A stretch of DNA of 64,000 nucleotides from Ramlibacter pallidus (GTDB lineage Bacteria > Pseudomonadota > Gammaproteobacteria > Burkholderiales > Burkholderiaceae_C), in NCBI RefSeq assembly GCF_015070875.1, contig NZ_JADDIV010000004.1, positions 248,001 to 312,000 on the forward strand. Reading direction: 5' to 3'. Position numbers and translations under genes: made by a program. The notes under the pieces were generated by a model. The model saw only the letters and a program-made list of their open reading frames with translations. It was not told the origin of the DNA and ran no database searches. Below are positions 18,813-27,315 of the stretch, in pieces (position 1 is the first letter of the stretch; each line of letters opens with the position of its first letter).

Positions 18813-19012
18813 TGGAGCGCCGCCGCCTGCGGGCGGGCCAGCCCATCACGCCCCAGGAGTTCGACGAACTCTCCGACGAGGACCTCGAGCGGCTGGTGCC
18901 CAAACGCTACCGCGAGTTCTTTCCCGGCAAGGACGGGTGCGCGGACGGGTTCTTCTACCTGCATGACGGCACGGCTTACAGCTTCTATCGCGGCGGCCTG
19001 CTGGACGAGTGA
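18812..19012 (+). CDS. Small hypothetical protein coupled to parC
   Basis: A 66-residue acidic and basic soluble protein whose ATG overlaps the parC TGA by one base. It reads [20 protein letters not shown] and ends FYRGGLLDE. It has a helix-turn-rich acidic middle (LSDEDLERLVPKRYREFFP) and an aromatic end (FFYLHDGTAYSFYR). There is no signal or membrane segment. I do not recognise the family. One-base coupling and good codon-position bias make it likely to be real. Conservation downstream of parC in relatives would be the test. Confidence 0.7.
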   Translation: MERRRLRAGQPITPQEFDELSDEDLERLVPKRYREFFPGKDGCADGFFYLHDGTAYSFYRGGLLDE

Positions 19013-19316
19013 GCCAATCCGGCAAGGACCGCAAGGGCATTGGGTTGCGCGGGGCCGGGATGGCCTAGACTGTCCCCATGACCCGACCGACGCACCCCAC
19101 CAACGCATGCGCCACGCGCGCCTTGCGCGGGTGCGCGCGAAGGCCTGCCAGGAATGCGACGGCCGCTGCCCAGCGCGCGCAATCGCAGGCACTTTCCTGA
19201 GCCCGACGGTCCACCTCCACCCCTAGCGCCCCGGACCGCCGGGCCCCTCCACAACGCCAACCCCGGCCGCGCCGCTGCATGCGTGCGCGCGGCCCTGCCT
19301 TGCGAGGAGAGACTTC
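19013..19316 (+). other. 304-bp gap between the parC operon and rnk
   Basis: It contains no convincing gene. A weak promoter-like pair, TTGCGC (19045-19050) and TAGACT (19066-19071) with a 15-bp spacer, precedes a 40-codon Cys/Arg-rich frame (19078-19200) that looks like chance coding. The last 20 bases before rnk hold a purine-rich ribosome-binding site (GAGGAGAG). The promoter of rnk probably lies here. Confidence 0.5.
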
Positions 19317-19733
19317 ATGGAAACCATCACGCCCGTCGAGCGCACGCTCACGCAATCCGACCACCTGCGCCTCACCCGGCTGCTGGCGCAGCAGCGCCAC
19401 CAGCTGCCGGGCGTGGAAGCCCTGCGGGACATGCTGGACACCAGCGACGTGGTGGCTTCGCGCGCCGTTCCTTCCAGCGTGGTCACCATGCACAGCCGCG
19501 TGCTGCTGGAGGACCCGGTGCGCGGCGGCATGCCTTTCCAGCTGACGGTCTGCTATCCCGAGGAAGCGGATCCCGCGGCGGGCGCCATCTCCGTGCTGTC
19601 GCCCGTCGGCGCCGCGCTTCTCGGACTGTGCGTCGGGGAGACCGCGCGCTGGAGCACCCCGGGTGGGGAAGGCGCCGCCCGCATCCTGTCCGTGCTGTTC
19701 CAGCCCGAGAACGGAGGGGAGGGCGCCGCCTGA
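19317..19733 (+). CDS. rnk: Rnk-like nucleoside diphosphate kinase regulator (GreA/GreB C-terminal fold)
   Basis: A 138-residue protein of the Rnk family, which binds RNA polymerase and, in E. coli and Pseudomonas, affects nucleoside diphosphate kinase levels. The N-terminal half has a helical arm with LTQSDHLRLTRLLAQQR, and the C-terminal half is the FKBP-like GreA/GreB domain (VVTMHSRVLLED, FQLTVCYPEEAD, ISVLSPVGAALLGLCVGE). It lacks the long Gre-factor coiled coil, so it is not a cleavage factor. A good ribosome-binding site precedes the ATG at 19317. It is monocistronic and convergent with the chemoreceptor gene downstream. Confidence 0.85.
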   Translation: METITPVERTLTQSDHLRLTRLLAQQRHQLPGVEALRDMLDTSDVVASRAVPSSVVTMHSRVLLEDPVRGGMPFQLTVCYPEEADPAAGAISVLSPVGAALLGLCVGETARWSTPGGEGAARILSVLFQPENGGEGAA

Positions 19734-19755
19734 CGCGGATGCCACGCCGCGCCGT

Positions 19756-19775
19756 GCCGGCGCCGCATCGCCGGC
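19756..19775 (+). terminator. Possible hairpin between convergent rnk and chemoreceptor genes
   Basis: A 7-bp perfect stem (19756-19762 with 19769-19775) with a 6-base loop sits in the 44-bp gap between two convergent stop codons. It lacks a T-run on either strand, so it would be at most a weak bidirectional terminator. Confidence 0.35.
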
Positions 19776-19777
19776 GC

Positions 19778-21376
19778 TCAGCGCGCCGACGGAAGGGGCA
19801 AGCCGGGAGGCAGGGCGGGCCGGGTGAAGGTCTGCGGCGCTGCTTGCGCTTGCGCCTCCCGCGCCACGTGGGCGTCGCCGACACGGAAGGCGTCGACGAC
19901 GGTCTTCAGCCTGCCGGCGAGTTCGCGCATGCTGCCGGCGGCCGCGGCGGCCTCCTCGACCAGCGCGGAGTTCTGCTGCGTCATTTCGTCGAGGTGCGTC
20001 GCCGAGCGGTGCACGTCGCCGATGCCGGCCGACTGCGCCGAAGCGGCGGTGCTGATCTGCGCGATCATCGCGTCGACGCTCTGCACGCCCTGCACGATCT
20101 CGTCCATCGCCTGGCCGGCGTCGCGCACCAGGCGGGCGCCCCCTTCGACCTTGCCGCTCGAGGTGGTGATCAGCGCCTTGATCTCGCGTGCTGCTTCGGC
20201 GGAACGCTGCGCCAGCGTCCGCACTTCGCCCGCCACCACCGCGAAGCCGCGGCCCTGTTCGCCGGCGCGGGCCGCTTCCACCGCGGCATTCAGCGCCAGG
20301 ATGTTCGTCTGGAAGGCGATGCCGTCGATCACGCCGATGATGTCGCTGATGCGGCGCGAGGCGTCGCTGATCTCGTCCATGTTCGCGACCACCTGCGAGA
20401 CGATGGCGCCGCCGCGCTGCGCCGCCTGCGCGGCGCTGCCGGCCAGGCGGCTGGCGTCGCGCGCCGTCTCCGCGCTCTGCTGCACGCTCACCGTGAGCTG
20501 CGCGATCGAGGAGGCGGTGTGCTGCAGGTTGGTGGCGGAGGCGTCGGTGCGCGCGCTGAGCTCCGCGTTTCCGGCCGCGATCTCGCTGGAGGCGGTGGCG
20601 ATCGATTCGCTGGCGTCCCGGATCGTGCCCACCGTCTCCCGCAGGCGGCGGGCCATCACCGCGATCGCGGCGTGCAGCGAGCTGCCGTCGCCGGCCGTGT
20701 CGTCCACTTGCAGGTCGCCGTCGGCGATGCGCCGGGTCAGCAGCTTGAGGGTGGCGGGTTCCTCGCCGAGGTCGTGCCAGACCGAGCGGATCACGACCGC
20801 CGAAGCGATGCCCAGCACCAGCAGCACGGCGACGCCGATGCCCAGCGTGAGCCACAGCGCGTTGCCCACGCCTTGCACGGCCTGCACCTGCAGGCCGTCG
20901 TTGCGGGCCACGGCCGCGTCGAGCGTGCGCTTGAGCAGGTCGTCGAGCCGCGCCTGGGCGGACTGCATGCCCTTCACGTCGCCGCTCGCATCGGTGCGTG
21001 CGAGCATCGCCTGCGCAGCCCGCACCGCCGCGCCCTGGTACTCCTGGAAGACGGACTGCAGCTCGCGCGCGAGGGCGGACTTGCCCTCGATCGCGCCCAG
21101 CGCGTCGATGACGCCTTTCGTGCGCGCGACCGAGGCTTCCACTTCCTTCAGCTTGTCGGCGTCGCCCTCCACGGCGGCCGACTGCAGCAGCAGCCGGAAC
21201 TGCTCCACGCCCTGCTGGACTTGCCGCAGCTGCTGCAGCGCGGGCGCCTCGACGTGGTTCAGCGCGTTGAGCGCGGCGAGCGTGCGCGCGCCGACCAGGT
21301 AGCTCAGGGCCACGCCGACCAGGAAGACGAGCGCCGCGCCCAGCGGCAGCATCCAGATCTTGGTACGAAACTTCAC
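19778..21376 (-). CDS. Methyl-accepting chemotaxis protein
   Basis: A 532-residue transmembrane chemoreceptor. TM1 is at about residues 9-29, a roughly 140-residue helical periplasmic domain (four-helix-bundle type) follows, TM2 is at about 172-193, then HAMP and the long cytoplasmic coiled coil with the signalling tip ([42 protein letters not shown]). The C-terminus ([13 protein letters not shown]) carries no CheR-tether pentapeptide. It is the third gene of a minus-strand set after a porin and a small periplasmic binding protein, 43 bp downstream of the latter. Sensing a ligand delivered by those two neighbours is inference. Confidence 0.93.
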   Translation of the reverse strand: MKFRTKIWMLPLGAALVFLVGVALSYLVGARTLAALNALNHVEAPALQQLRQVQQGVEQFRLLLQSAAVEGDADKLKEVEASVARTKGVIDALGAIEGKSALARELQSVFQEYQGAAVRAAQAMLARTDASGDVKGMQSAQARLDDLLKRTLDAAVARNDGLQVQAVQGVGNALWLTLGIGVAVLLVLGIASAVVIRSVWHDLGEEPATLKLLTRRIADGDLQVDDTAGDGSSLHAAIAVMARRLRETVGTIRDASESIATASSEIAAGNAELSARTDASATNLQHTASSIAQLTVSVQQSAETARDASRLAGSAAQAAQRGGAIVSQVVANMDEISDASRRISDIIGVIDGIAFQTNILALNAAVEAARAGEQGRGFAVVAGEVRTLAQRSAEAAREIKALITTSSGKVEGGARLVRDAGQAMDEIVQGVQSVDAMIAQISTAASAQSAGIGDVHRSATHLDEMTQQNSALVEEAAAAAGSMRELAGRLKTVVDAFRVGDAHVAREAQAQAAPQTFTRPALPPGLPLPSAR

Positions 21377-21419
21377 TCCACGCTCCTTGCGGCGGCGCCG
21401 CGCACGGGCCGCCGCGGCC

Positions 21420-21818
21420 TCAATCCAGGGACAGGACGACCTTCACGGAGCTGTCCACCGCGGATTTCTCGATGTAGCCGATCGCCTTCGGGTCGGCGGC
21501 GACCGCCTTCTTCACGGCCGCCGAGTCCGGCAGCTGGCGCGGCGCCTGCGCCTTGCCGCTGAAGACGAGCCGCGCCCACGTCGCCTTGACCTGCGCGACG
21601 TCGCGGCCCGTGGCCTTGCGGTAGAACTCGGCGTACAGCGGCGAGCCTTCGGCCTGGTCCACCGGCGTGAGCGACTGGCCCTTGCCGAGGAACAGGTCGG
21701 CGACCTGTTCCTTCGTCACGGGCGCGGCCGACGGGTGGGCGACGACCACGAGATCCGCGGCGAGGGCCGCCTGGGCGCCCACGAGGAGCGTGGCGAGGAG
21801 TGCGATGCGCTTGGCCAT
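21420..21818 (-). CDS. Small periplasmic phosphate-binding-protein-like protein
   Basis: A 132-residue exported protein. The signal peptide ([20 protein letters not shown]) is cleaved before [11 protein letters not shown]. The mature part, [21 protein letters not shown] then [24 protein letters not shown] and [13 protein letters not shown], is the single-lobe fragment of a PstS-like phosphate-binding fold often annotated as a phosphate ABC substrate-binding protein. At about 110 mature residues it is too short for a two-lobe binding protein, and no ABC permease genes are adjacent. A strong AAGGAGG ribosome-binding site precedes the ATG at 21818. It is 11 bp downstream of the porin gene and 43 bp before the chemoreceptor, so very likely co-transcribed. 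Confidence 0.82.
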   Translation of the reverse strand: MAKRIALLATLLVGAQAALAADLVVVAHPSAAPVTKEQVADLFLGKGQSLTPVDQAEGSPLYAEFYRKATGRDVAQVKATWARLVFSGKAQAPRQLPDSAAVKKAVAADPKAIGYIEKSAVDSSVKVVLSLD

Positions 21819-21829
21819 GGCAGCCTCCT

Positions 21830-23068
21830 TCAGAACACGAAGTCCAGCGCGACGCTGAACATGTTGACGCTGCCGCCGCGCTGGAAGGCGGGCCGCACGT
21901 TGGCGTAGCGGCCGGCGGAGCCGGAGCCGAGGCTGGTGTGGTCGAACTGCACCTTCAGCGCGGTGTTCTTCATCGCGTCCCAGCGCAAGCCGACCGACGT
22001 CGTCGCCTGCGAGCCGTTGAACTGGCTGTTGAGGGCGGCGTTGATGCCGGCGTTCAGGGCGGCGGCGGCGGGCACGGGGAGCCCCGGCTCGGCGGCCACG
22101 TCGGAACGCGTGCGCGCGTGCACCGCATACGGCGTCAGCGTGCCGAAGCGGTAGCCGCCGGCCACGTACCAGGAGCGGCTGTCGGCCAGGATGCCTTCGC
22201 CGCGGAACTGCACGAACTCCGACATCACGAACCACTTGCCCGGGTCGTAGCTGGCCGACAGCGAGAACGCGCTCAGCTGCAGGTCGTTGGTGCGGTAGCG
22301 CTGCGCCAGCGTGGCCGCCTGCGCGCCGATCGGGCCCGGGACCGCGCTGAACGCGTTGAAGCCGCCCACCAGCGCCCGGATCGTCGGCAGGCCGAGGTCG
22401 ATCTCGTTGGCGGTGTAGCCGGCGCGGAAGGTCCAGTCGTTCCACTGCATCGTGTCGTTGATGCCCCAGCCCGGCGCGGATTCGACTTCGCCCGTGCGCA
22501 GGCGGGCCTTGCTGCGGCCCCAGTAGGCCTGCAGCGTGTGCGTGGTGCTGCCGAACTGCTTGCGGTAGCTCACGTCCAGGCCGTCGTTGCTGGTGATCGG
22601 CAGGACGCCGTACACCTCGATCGGCGGTCGCACCCAGGGTTGCGTGTAGCCGACCATGCGCGTGTCCGAGTACAGGAACGTCGGCGCGGCGATGCGGCCG
22701 GCGCGGACCGACAGGTCAGGCGTCGCCTGGAACTTCAGGTTCGCCCATTCCACCTGGGGCTTGAAGCTGTTGTCGTGGCGGTGCTGCGAGACCACCTGCA
22801 GCACGGCGGAGAAGCGGTCGTTGAAGATCGCGTCCACCTGCACGCCCAGCTTGCTGTCCGGCGTGATGGCCGTGCGGCGGGTGAAGCCGGCGCCATTGGG
22901 CTGGAAGATCGTGCCGACGAAGTCCGCGTTCTCCTCGTCCGAATGCACGGCGCCGAGCGTGCCGAAGCCGCTCAGCTTCAGTTCCGGGAGCCACTGCGCG
23001 TGGGCGGTGCCGGTCGCGAGCCCGGCGAGCATCAGGGCCGCGCAGAGCGGCCGGAAAGTCTTTCCCAT
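21830..23068 (-). CDS. Outer-membrane porin-like beta-barrel protein
   Basis: A 412-residue exported protein. Signal peptide MGKTFRPLCAALMLAGLATGTAHA precedes a mature chain of alternating amphipathic strands and ends in phenylalanine (VALDFVF), the outer-membrane barrel signature recognised by BAM. LKLSGFGTLGAVHSDEENADF at the mature start resembles DcaP- or porin-type barrels. There is a conserved-looking RAGRIAAPTFLYSDTRMVGY segment in the middle. The transported substrate is not evident. It heads a three-gene operon (porin, small binding protein, chemoreceptor). A perfect 16-bp palindrome lies 15-30 bp upstream of the start codon and is a likely operator. Confidence 0.85.
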   Translation of the reverse strand: MGKTFRPLCAALMLAGLATGTAHAQWLPELKLSGFGTLGAVHSDEENADFVGTIFQPNGAGFTRRTAITPDSKLGVQVDAIFNDRFSAVLQVVSQHRHDNSFKPQVEWANLKFQATPDLSVRAGRIAAPTFLYSDTRMVGYTQPWVRPPIEVYGVLPITSNDGLDVSYRKQFGSTTHTLQAYWGRSKARLRTGEVESAPGWGINDTMQWNDWTFRAGYTANEIDLGLPTIRALVGGFNAFSAVPGPIGAQAATLAQRYRTNDLQLSAFSLSASYDPGKWFVMSEFVQFRGEGILADSRSWYVAGGYRFGTLTPYAVHARTRSDVAAEPGLPVPAAAALNAGINAALNSQFNGSQATTSVGLRWDAMKNTALKVQFDHTSLGSGSAGRYANVRPAFQRGGSVNMFSVALDFVF

Positions 23069-23082
23069 GGAATCCCCTCAAC

Positions 23083-23098
23083 GGTTACTTTTGTAACC
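23083..23098. promoter_or_regulatory. Perfect palindrome GGTTAC-N4-GTAACC upstream of the porin gene
   Basis: A 16-bp element with 6-bp arms (23083-23088 and 23093-23098) and a TTTT centre lies 15-30 bp before the porin ATG. Arm length and spacing suit a dimeric regulator binding site overlapping the promoter or early leader. The cognate regulator is not identifiable from the window. Confidence 0.6.
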
Positions 23099-23170
23099 AG
23101 AAGATACGACTTGCGCGGGCTCGGGGCAATGCGCCAAGGCGCCGCAGGTCGGGGAGGGGGCGTGGAAGGG

Positions 23171-23220
23171 GCCCGGACGTGCCCAGGTGGCGCCGGGCGT
23201 GCAGGAATGCACGTCCGGGC
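23171..23220. repeat. 12-bp perfect inverted repeat with nested alternative hairpin
   Basis: The arms at 23171-23182 and 23209-23220 are exact reverse complements (12 bp), separated by 26 bases. The right part can instead form a nested 6-bp hairpin (23198-23203 with 23208-23213, loop GGAA), which excludes the outer pairing. A further 6-bp stem lies at 23226-23244, next to the ridA stop. There is no T-run on the minus strand. It may be a terminator for ridA or a switchable leader of unknown kind. Confidence 0.55.
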
Positions 23221-23249
23221 AGTGGGGGCGGCGCGACACCGCCCGCCGG

Positions 23250-23702
23250 TCAGACTTCGGCGATCAGCTCGATCTCGACGCAGGCACCGAGCGGCACCTG
23301 CGCCACGCCGAAGGCGCTGCGGGCGTGGAGGCCTTTTTCGCCGAAGACCTGCCCGATCAGTTCGCTGGCGCCGTTGGTCACGAGGTGCTGCTCCGTGAAG
23401 TCGGGCGTGGAGTTCACCAGGCTCATGAGCTTCACGATGCGCTTGACCTGGTTGAGGTCACCGACCGCCGCGTGCAGGGTGCCCATCAACTCGATGGCGA
23501 TGGCGCGCGCCGCCTGCTTGCCTTCTTCCGTCTGCATCGTCTTCCCGAGCTGGCCCACCCAGGGCTTGCCGTCCTTGCGGGCGATGTGGCCGGAGAGGTA
23601 GACCAGGTTGCCCGTGCGCACGAACGGCACGTAGGCGGCGGCGGGCGCGGCCACCGGCGGCAGCGTGATGTTCAGTTCCTTCAGCTTGTCGTAGACGCTC
23701 AT
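23250..23702 (-). CDS. RidA-family (YjgF/UK114) enamine/imine deaminase
   Basis: A 150-residue member of the Rid family. Characterised RidA proteins hydrolyse reactive 2-aminoacrylate and related imines released by PLP enzymes. The C-terminal signature is present: HARSAFGVAQVPLGACVEIE, including the substrate-carboxylate-binding Arg and the conserved Glu. An N-terminal extension (MSVYDKLKELNITLPPVAAPAA) and a LVYLSGHIARKDG segment place it in a Rid subgroup other than canonical RidA, so activity on the standard substrate is not assured. It lies 24 bp downstream of the transglutaminase-like gene and is probably in the same transcript. Confidence 0.9.
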   Translation of the reverse strand: MSVYDKLKELNITLPPVAAPAAAYVPFVRTGNLVYLSGHIARKDGKPWVGQLGKTMQTEEGKQAARAIAIELMGTLHAAVGDLNQVKRIVKLMSLVNSTPDFTEQHLVTNGASELIGQVFGEKGLHARSAFGVAQVPLGACVEIELIAEV

Positions 23703-23726
23703 GGGGACTCCTTGGATGCGCGGATT

Positions 23727-24638
23727 CTAGGGAGTCGCCGCTTCGGCGGGCGCGGCGCTTTCGGCCGGCGTGACGGTGACGGCCACGCGCAAGGCGTGGT
23801 TGGTGCCGCCGTGGATCACGCCTCGCATCGGGGAGACATCGGAGTAGTCGCGGCCGATCGCCAGCGTCACGTAGTCCTCGCCCGCGGCGCGGTCGTTGGT
23901 CGGGTCGAGGTCGAACCAGCTGCCGGTGCCTTCGGCCACGGGCAGGTACACCGACACCCAGGCGTGCGAGGCGTCGCAGCCCACCAGGCGCGGCTGCCCC
24001 GGCGGCGGCTCGGTCAGCAGGTAGCCGCTGACGTAGCGCGCGGGCAGCCGAAGGCTGCGCAGGCAGCCGAGCATGACGTGCGCGAGGTCCTGGCACACGC
24101 CCTTGCGCAGCGCGAGCGCTTCCAGCGCCGGCGTGTTCACGTCGGTCGCGGTCGTCTCGTACTCGAAGTCGGCATGGATGCGGCGCATCAGGTCGCGGGC
24201 CGCCTCCAGCAGCGGGCGTCCTTCGGGGAAGCTGGGTTGCGCGTAGCCGGCAAAGGCCGTGTCGCGCGGCACGTAGGGCGAGGCGAAAGCGAATTCGGCG
24301 GCCGGGTCGTAGCGCGCGGCGCGGTGGTAGCGCATGCGCTCCACCGCCGCGTCCCAGGGCAGGCTGTCGGCGGGCTCGGGACGCGGGGATGTGGAGACGA
24401 GGCTTTCCGCCTGCACGCGCAGGCCGTCGTGGACGTATTGCAGGCCGAAGAAGCTGCGCGTGTTGCCGTACACGTCCACCGATTCGGTCTGGCGCGCGGG
24501 CTTCGGGTCCACCGTCAGCCGGTGGCTCAGGAGCTGCTGCCAGGGGGTATTGGCCGGCTTCAGGTGCGCCATGTGCTGCGCGGTGCGCACCATGGGCGAA
24601 TAGTCGTAGGCCGTCTCGTGCAGGACGTGCAGCAGCAT
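23727..24638 (-). CDS. Transglutaminase-like cysteine peptidase-fold protein
   Basis: A 303-residue cytosolic protein with the bacterial transglutaminase-like N-terminal beta domain (residues 1-90, MLLHVLHETAYDYS) and a core with intact catalytic triad: Cys182 (GVCQDLAH), His in DASHAWVSV, Asp in WFDLDPTND. The RKGVCQDLAHVMLGCLRSL and RYVSGYL blocks are typical. These proteins are predicted amidohydrolases or peptidases associated with ATP-grasp and alpha-E proteins. The stop of the ATP-grasp/alpha-E fusion gene lies 4 bp upstream of this start, so the two are coupled. The start at 24638 matches the family; the frame remains open upstream in the preceding gene. Confidence 0.92.
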   Translation of the reverse strand: MLLHVLHETAYDYSPMVRTAQHMAHLKPANTPWQQLLSHRLTVDPKPARQTESVDVYGNTRSFFGLQYVHDGLRVQAESLVSTSPRPEPADSLPWDAAVERMRYHRAARYDPAAEFAFASPYVPRDTAFAGYAQPSFPEGRPLLEAARDLMRRIHADFEYETTATDVNTPALEALALRKGVCQDLAHVMLGCLRSLRLPARYVSGYLLTEPPPGQPRLVGCDASHAWVSVYLPVAEGTGSWFDLDPTNDRAAGEDYVTLAIGRDYSDVSPMRGVIHGGTNHALRVAVTVTPAESAAPAEAATP

Positions 24639-24642
24639 CGGG

Positions 24643-27264
24643 TCACGCCCCCAGCGAGAAGCGGCTGTCGCCCGAATGGGCGAAGTAGCGCGCCGTGAGG
24701 TCGTCGGAGAGGCGGTAGGAGGCGTCCACGCATTGCTGCAGCAGCTCCAGCAGCGCGGCGTGCCGGCCTTCCGCATCGCGTTCGCACAGGGCCTCCAGCG
24801 TCCAGTACTGCGGGTCCGGCACCGGCATCGCCATGACGGGCATCACGCCGGGCGGCGACCCCGCCAGCCGCGCGAGGCGGCCCCGCAGCGTCTGTGCCAC
24901 CCAGCCGAGCGAACGCGGGTTGTCGCGGTCCAGCACCAGCAGGTCGAGCAGGGCGGGGATGTCGTGCCGCTGCTGGTACTGCGCGTGGAAGGTGATGGTG
25001 CTGTCGAACAGCGCCACCACGGCTTCGAAGCCGCCCTCGTCGTGCACCGCTCCATTGTCGAAGGCACTGGCGAGCGCCTGCGCGAGGAAGCCCATGCGCT
25101 CCAGGTGGCGGCCGGTGGAGAGCAGCCGCCAGCCGTCGTCGCGCATCATGCGGTCGGTCTGCGCGCCGGTCATGGCGGCCGTGTGTTCGGACAGCCCTTC
25201 CAGCACGCGCAGCGCCTCGACGGAGGAGTAGTCGCCTTCGGCGGCGCACAGCGCGCAGCCGCGGGCGAACGCCTGTTCCGCGCGCACGATCAGGTTCCAC
25301 TGTTCCTGCGACAGGCGTTCGCGCACGCCGGCGGCCGCGGAACGCAGCGCCGCCAGGTTGAAGCCGACGCTCTTGGCGGCCTTGCGGTCGGCGAGGCCGG
25401 CGATGAGCGAACGCTCGAACACGCGCCGCGCCTGCGTCGCCGGCGGCACGGCGGCGAGCACCAGCCCGTTGGCGGCGCAGCTTTCGCTGATCCAGGCCAT
25501 CAGCGGCGCCGAACTCTGGTCCTCGCCGTTGAGGCCTTCGAGCGCACGCCGCGCCAGGCGCGCGGTGTTCTCGGTGCGCTCCGTGTAGCGTCCCAGCCAG
25601 AACAGGTTCTCGGCCGCGCGGCTGGTCACCGTGCGGCTGCGATGGCGCGTGTCCACCGCGGGGTGTTCGTGGTGCAGCAGGCTGGTGGCGTCCACCTCGC
25701 CGTCGGTGAGCACCCAGGTGTCGGCGCTGCTGCCGCCGCGCTGCATCGAGGCGATCTCGTTGTCGCCCGAGGCCAGCCGGGTGAGGCCGCCCGGCAGCAC
25801 GCGCCAGCCGCCGTGGGCGCCGTCGGAAACGGCGAACACCCGCAGCAGCAGCGAACGGGGCACGATGCGGTCGCCCGCGGCGCTGCTCTTCCAGGTCGGC
25901 ATCTGCGACAGCGGCTGGTAGGTCTGCACCGTGTAGCGCTCCGGTTCGCGCAGGATGCGCCCGGTCCATTCGTCCAGCTGCCGGCGCGACAGCTTGCGTC
26001 CCAGCACGGCGCCGGCACCCGGGCCGCCGTAGGTGGACTTCACCACGCTGTCCGGCAGCTGCGGCAGCACCGACAGCATCGCCGCCTGCTCGCCGCACCA
26101 CCAGGTGGGCAGCGCGGGCAGCTGCAGTTCCTCGCCGAGCAGGTGCCGGCTGAGCGCGGGCAGGAACCCGAGCAGGGCGGCGCCTTCCAGGAAGCCGGAG
26201 CCGGGCGCGTTGGCCACCAGCACGTTGCCCGCGCGGATCGCCTGCAGCAGGCCGGGCACGCCCAGGTGCGAATCGGCGCGCAGCTCCAGCGGGTCGAGGA
26301 ATTCGTCGTCCAGCCGCTTGAGCACGCCGTGCACCGGCTCCAGCCCCTTGAGCGTCTTGAGGTAGAGGCGCTCGTCGCGCACGGTGAGGTCGCTGCCTTC
26401 CACCAGCGTCAGGCCCAGGTAGCGCGCGATGTACGCGTGCTCGAAGTAGGTCTCGTTGTACGGCCCGGGCGTGAGCAGCACGATCCGCGGTTCGCCCTTG
26501 GCCGGGCAGCGCGCCACCAGGCTTTCGAGCAATGCGCGATAGGTCGCCGCGAGCCTCTGCACGCGCAGCTCGCGGAAGGCTTCCGGGAAGAGGCGCGAGA
26601 TGATCAGCCGGTTCTCGAGCAGGTAGCCGAGCCCCGACGGCGCCTCCGTGCGCTGCGCCATCACCCACCAGGCGCCGGACTCGTCGCGCGCGAGGTCGAA
26701 GGCCGCGATGTGCAGCCGCCGCCCGCCCGCCACCTCGACGCCGTGCATGGCCCGCAGGTAGCCGGGATGGCCCTGCACCAGGGCCGGCGGAAGGAGGTTG
26801 GCGGCCAGCAGCTGCTGGGGGCCATAGACGTCGTCGAGGATCTTCTCGAGCAGTCGCACGCGCTGCAGCACGCCGGCTTCGATCCGTTGCCAGCTTTGCG
26901 GCGTGACGATCAGCGGGAACAGGTCGAGCGACCACGGCCGCTGCGGCCCGCCGGCATCGGCGTAGACGTTGTAGGTGATGCCGTTGTCGCGCACCTGCCG
27001 CTGCAGGTTGACGGTGCGGCGGTTCAGGTCGGCGAAACCTTCGGGGCCCAGGTGGTCGAAGAAGCGGGCCCATGGCGGCGTGGGCTGGCCGTGCGGCGGG
27101 ACCACCTTGACGTGCGCGGCCAGGCCTTCCGCCGAGGGCGTGGAAACGCCGCCGCGCAGCTCGTCGAAGTGCCCCGGGGCGGCCGGGGGAGCGAGCGCGG
27201 CCGCGAGCGCGGCCGGGTCTTCACCGGCCTGCGGGCCGAACAGCGAATCGATGGTGGGGTCCAA
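24643..27264 (-). CDS. Fusion of circularly permuted ATP-grasp (DUF404/DUF407) and alpha-E (DUF403) domains
   Basis: An 873-residue two-domain protein. Residues about 70-520 are the circularly permuted type-2 ATP-grasp domain, with NGITYNVYADAGG, LLEKILDDVYGPQ, VLLTPGPYNETYFEHAYIA and VKSTYGGPGAGAVLG matching the separate protein encoded at 50941-52440. Residues about 550-870 are the alpha-E helical domain, opening ENLFWLGRYTERTENTARL. ATP-grasp enzymes form amide bonds using ATP; comparative genomics predicts that these sets make or attach a short peptide, but the substrate is unknown. The start is an unusual TTG at 27264 with no clear ribosome-binding site, so the true start may differ. It is coupled to the transglutaminase-like gene. 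Confidence 0.9.
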   Translation of the reverse strand: MDPTIDSLFGPQAGEDPAALAAALAPPAAPGHFDELRGGVSTPSAEGLAAHVKVVPPHGQPTPPWARFFDHLGPEGFADLNRRTVNLQRQVRDNGITYNVYADAGGPQRPWSLDLFPLIVTPQSWQRIEAGVLQRVRLLEKILDDVYGPQQLLAANLLPPALVQGHPGYLRAMHGVEVAGGRRLHIAAFDLARDESGAWWVMAQRTEAPSGLGYLLENRLIISRLFPEAFRELRVQRLAATYRALLESLVARCPAKGEPRIVLLTPGPYNETYFEHAYIARYLGLTLVEGSDLTVRDERLYLKTLKGLEPVHGVLKRLDDEFLDPLELRADSHLGVPGLLQAIRAGNVLVANAPGSGFLEGAALLGFLPALSRHLLGEELQLPALPTWWCGEQAAMLSVLPQLPDSVVKSTYGGPGAGAVLGRKLSRRQLDEWTGRILREPERYTVQTYQPLSQMPTWKSSAAGDRIVPRSLLLRVFAVSDGAHGGWRVLPGGLTRLASGDNEIASMQRGGSSADTWVLTDGEVDATSLLHHEHPAVDTRHRSRTVTSRAAENLFWLGRYTERTENTARLARRALEGLNGEDQSSAPLMAWISESCAANGLVLAAVPPATQARRVFERSLIAGLADRKAAKSVGFNLAALRSAAAGVRERLSQEQWNLIVRAEQAFARGCALCAAEGDYSSVEALRVLEGLSEHTAAMTGAQTDRMMRDDGWRLLSTGRHLERMGFLAQALASAFDNGAVHDEGGFEAVVALFDSTITFHAQYQQRHDIPALLDLLVLDRDNPRSLGWVAQTLRGRLARLAGSPPGVMPVMAMPVPDPQYWTLEALCERDAEGRHAALLELLQQCVDASYRLSDDLTARYFAHSGDSRFSLGA

Positions 27265-27315
27265 TCTGCGGCTATTGTCGCCGTCCCCCGGGGCGCTGCA
27301 GCCTCGCCTGTTGCT

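Noticed and set aside
19078..19200. A 40-residue Cys/Arg-rich frame in the gap before rnk
   Set aside because: No ribosome-binding site, composition unlike neighbouring proteins, and no coupling to another gene.
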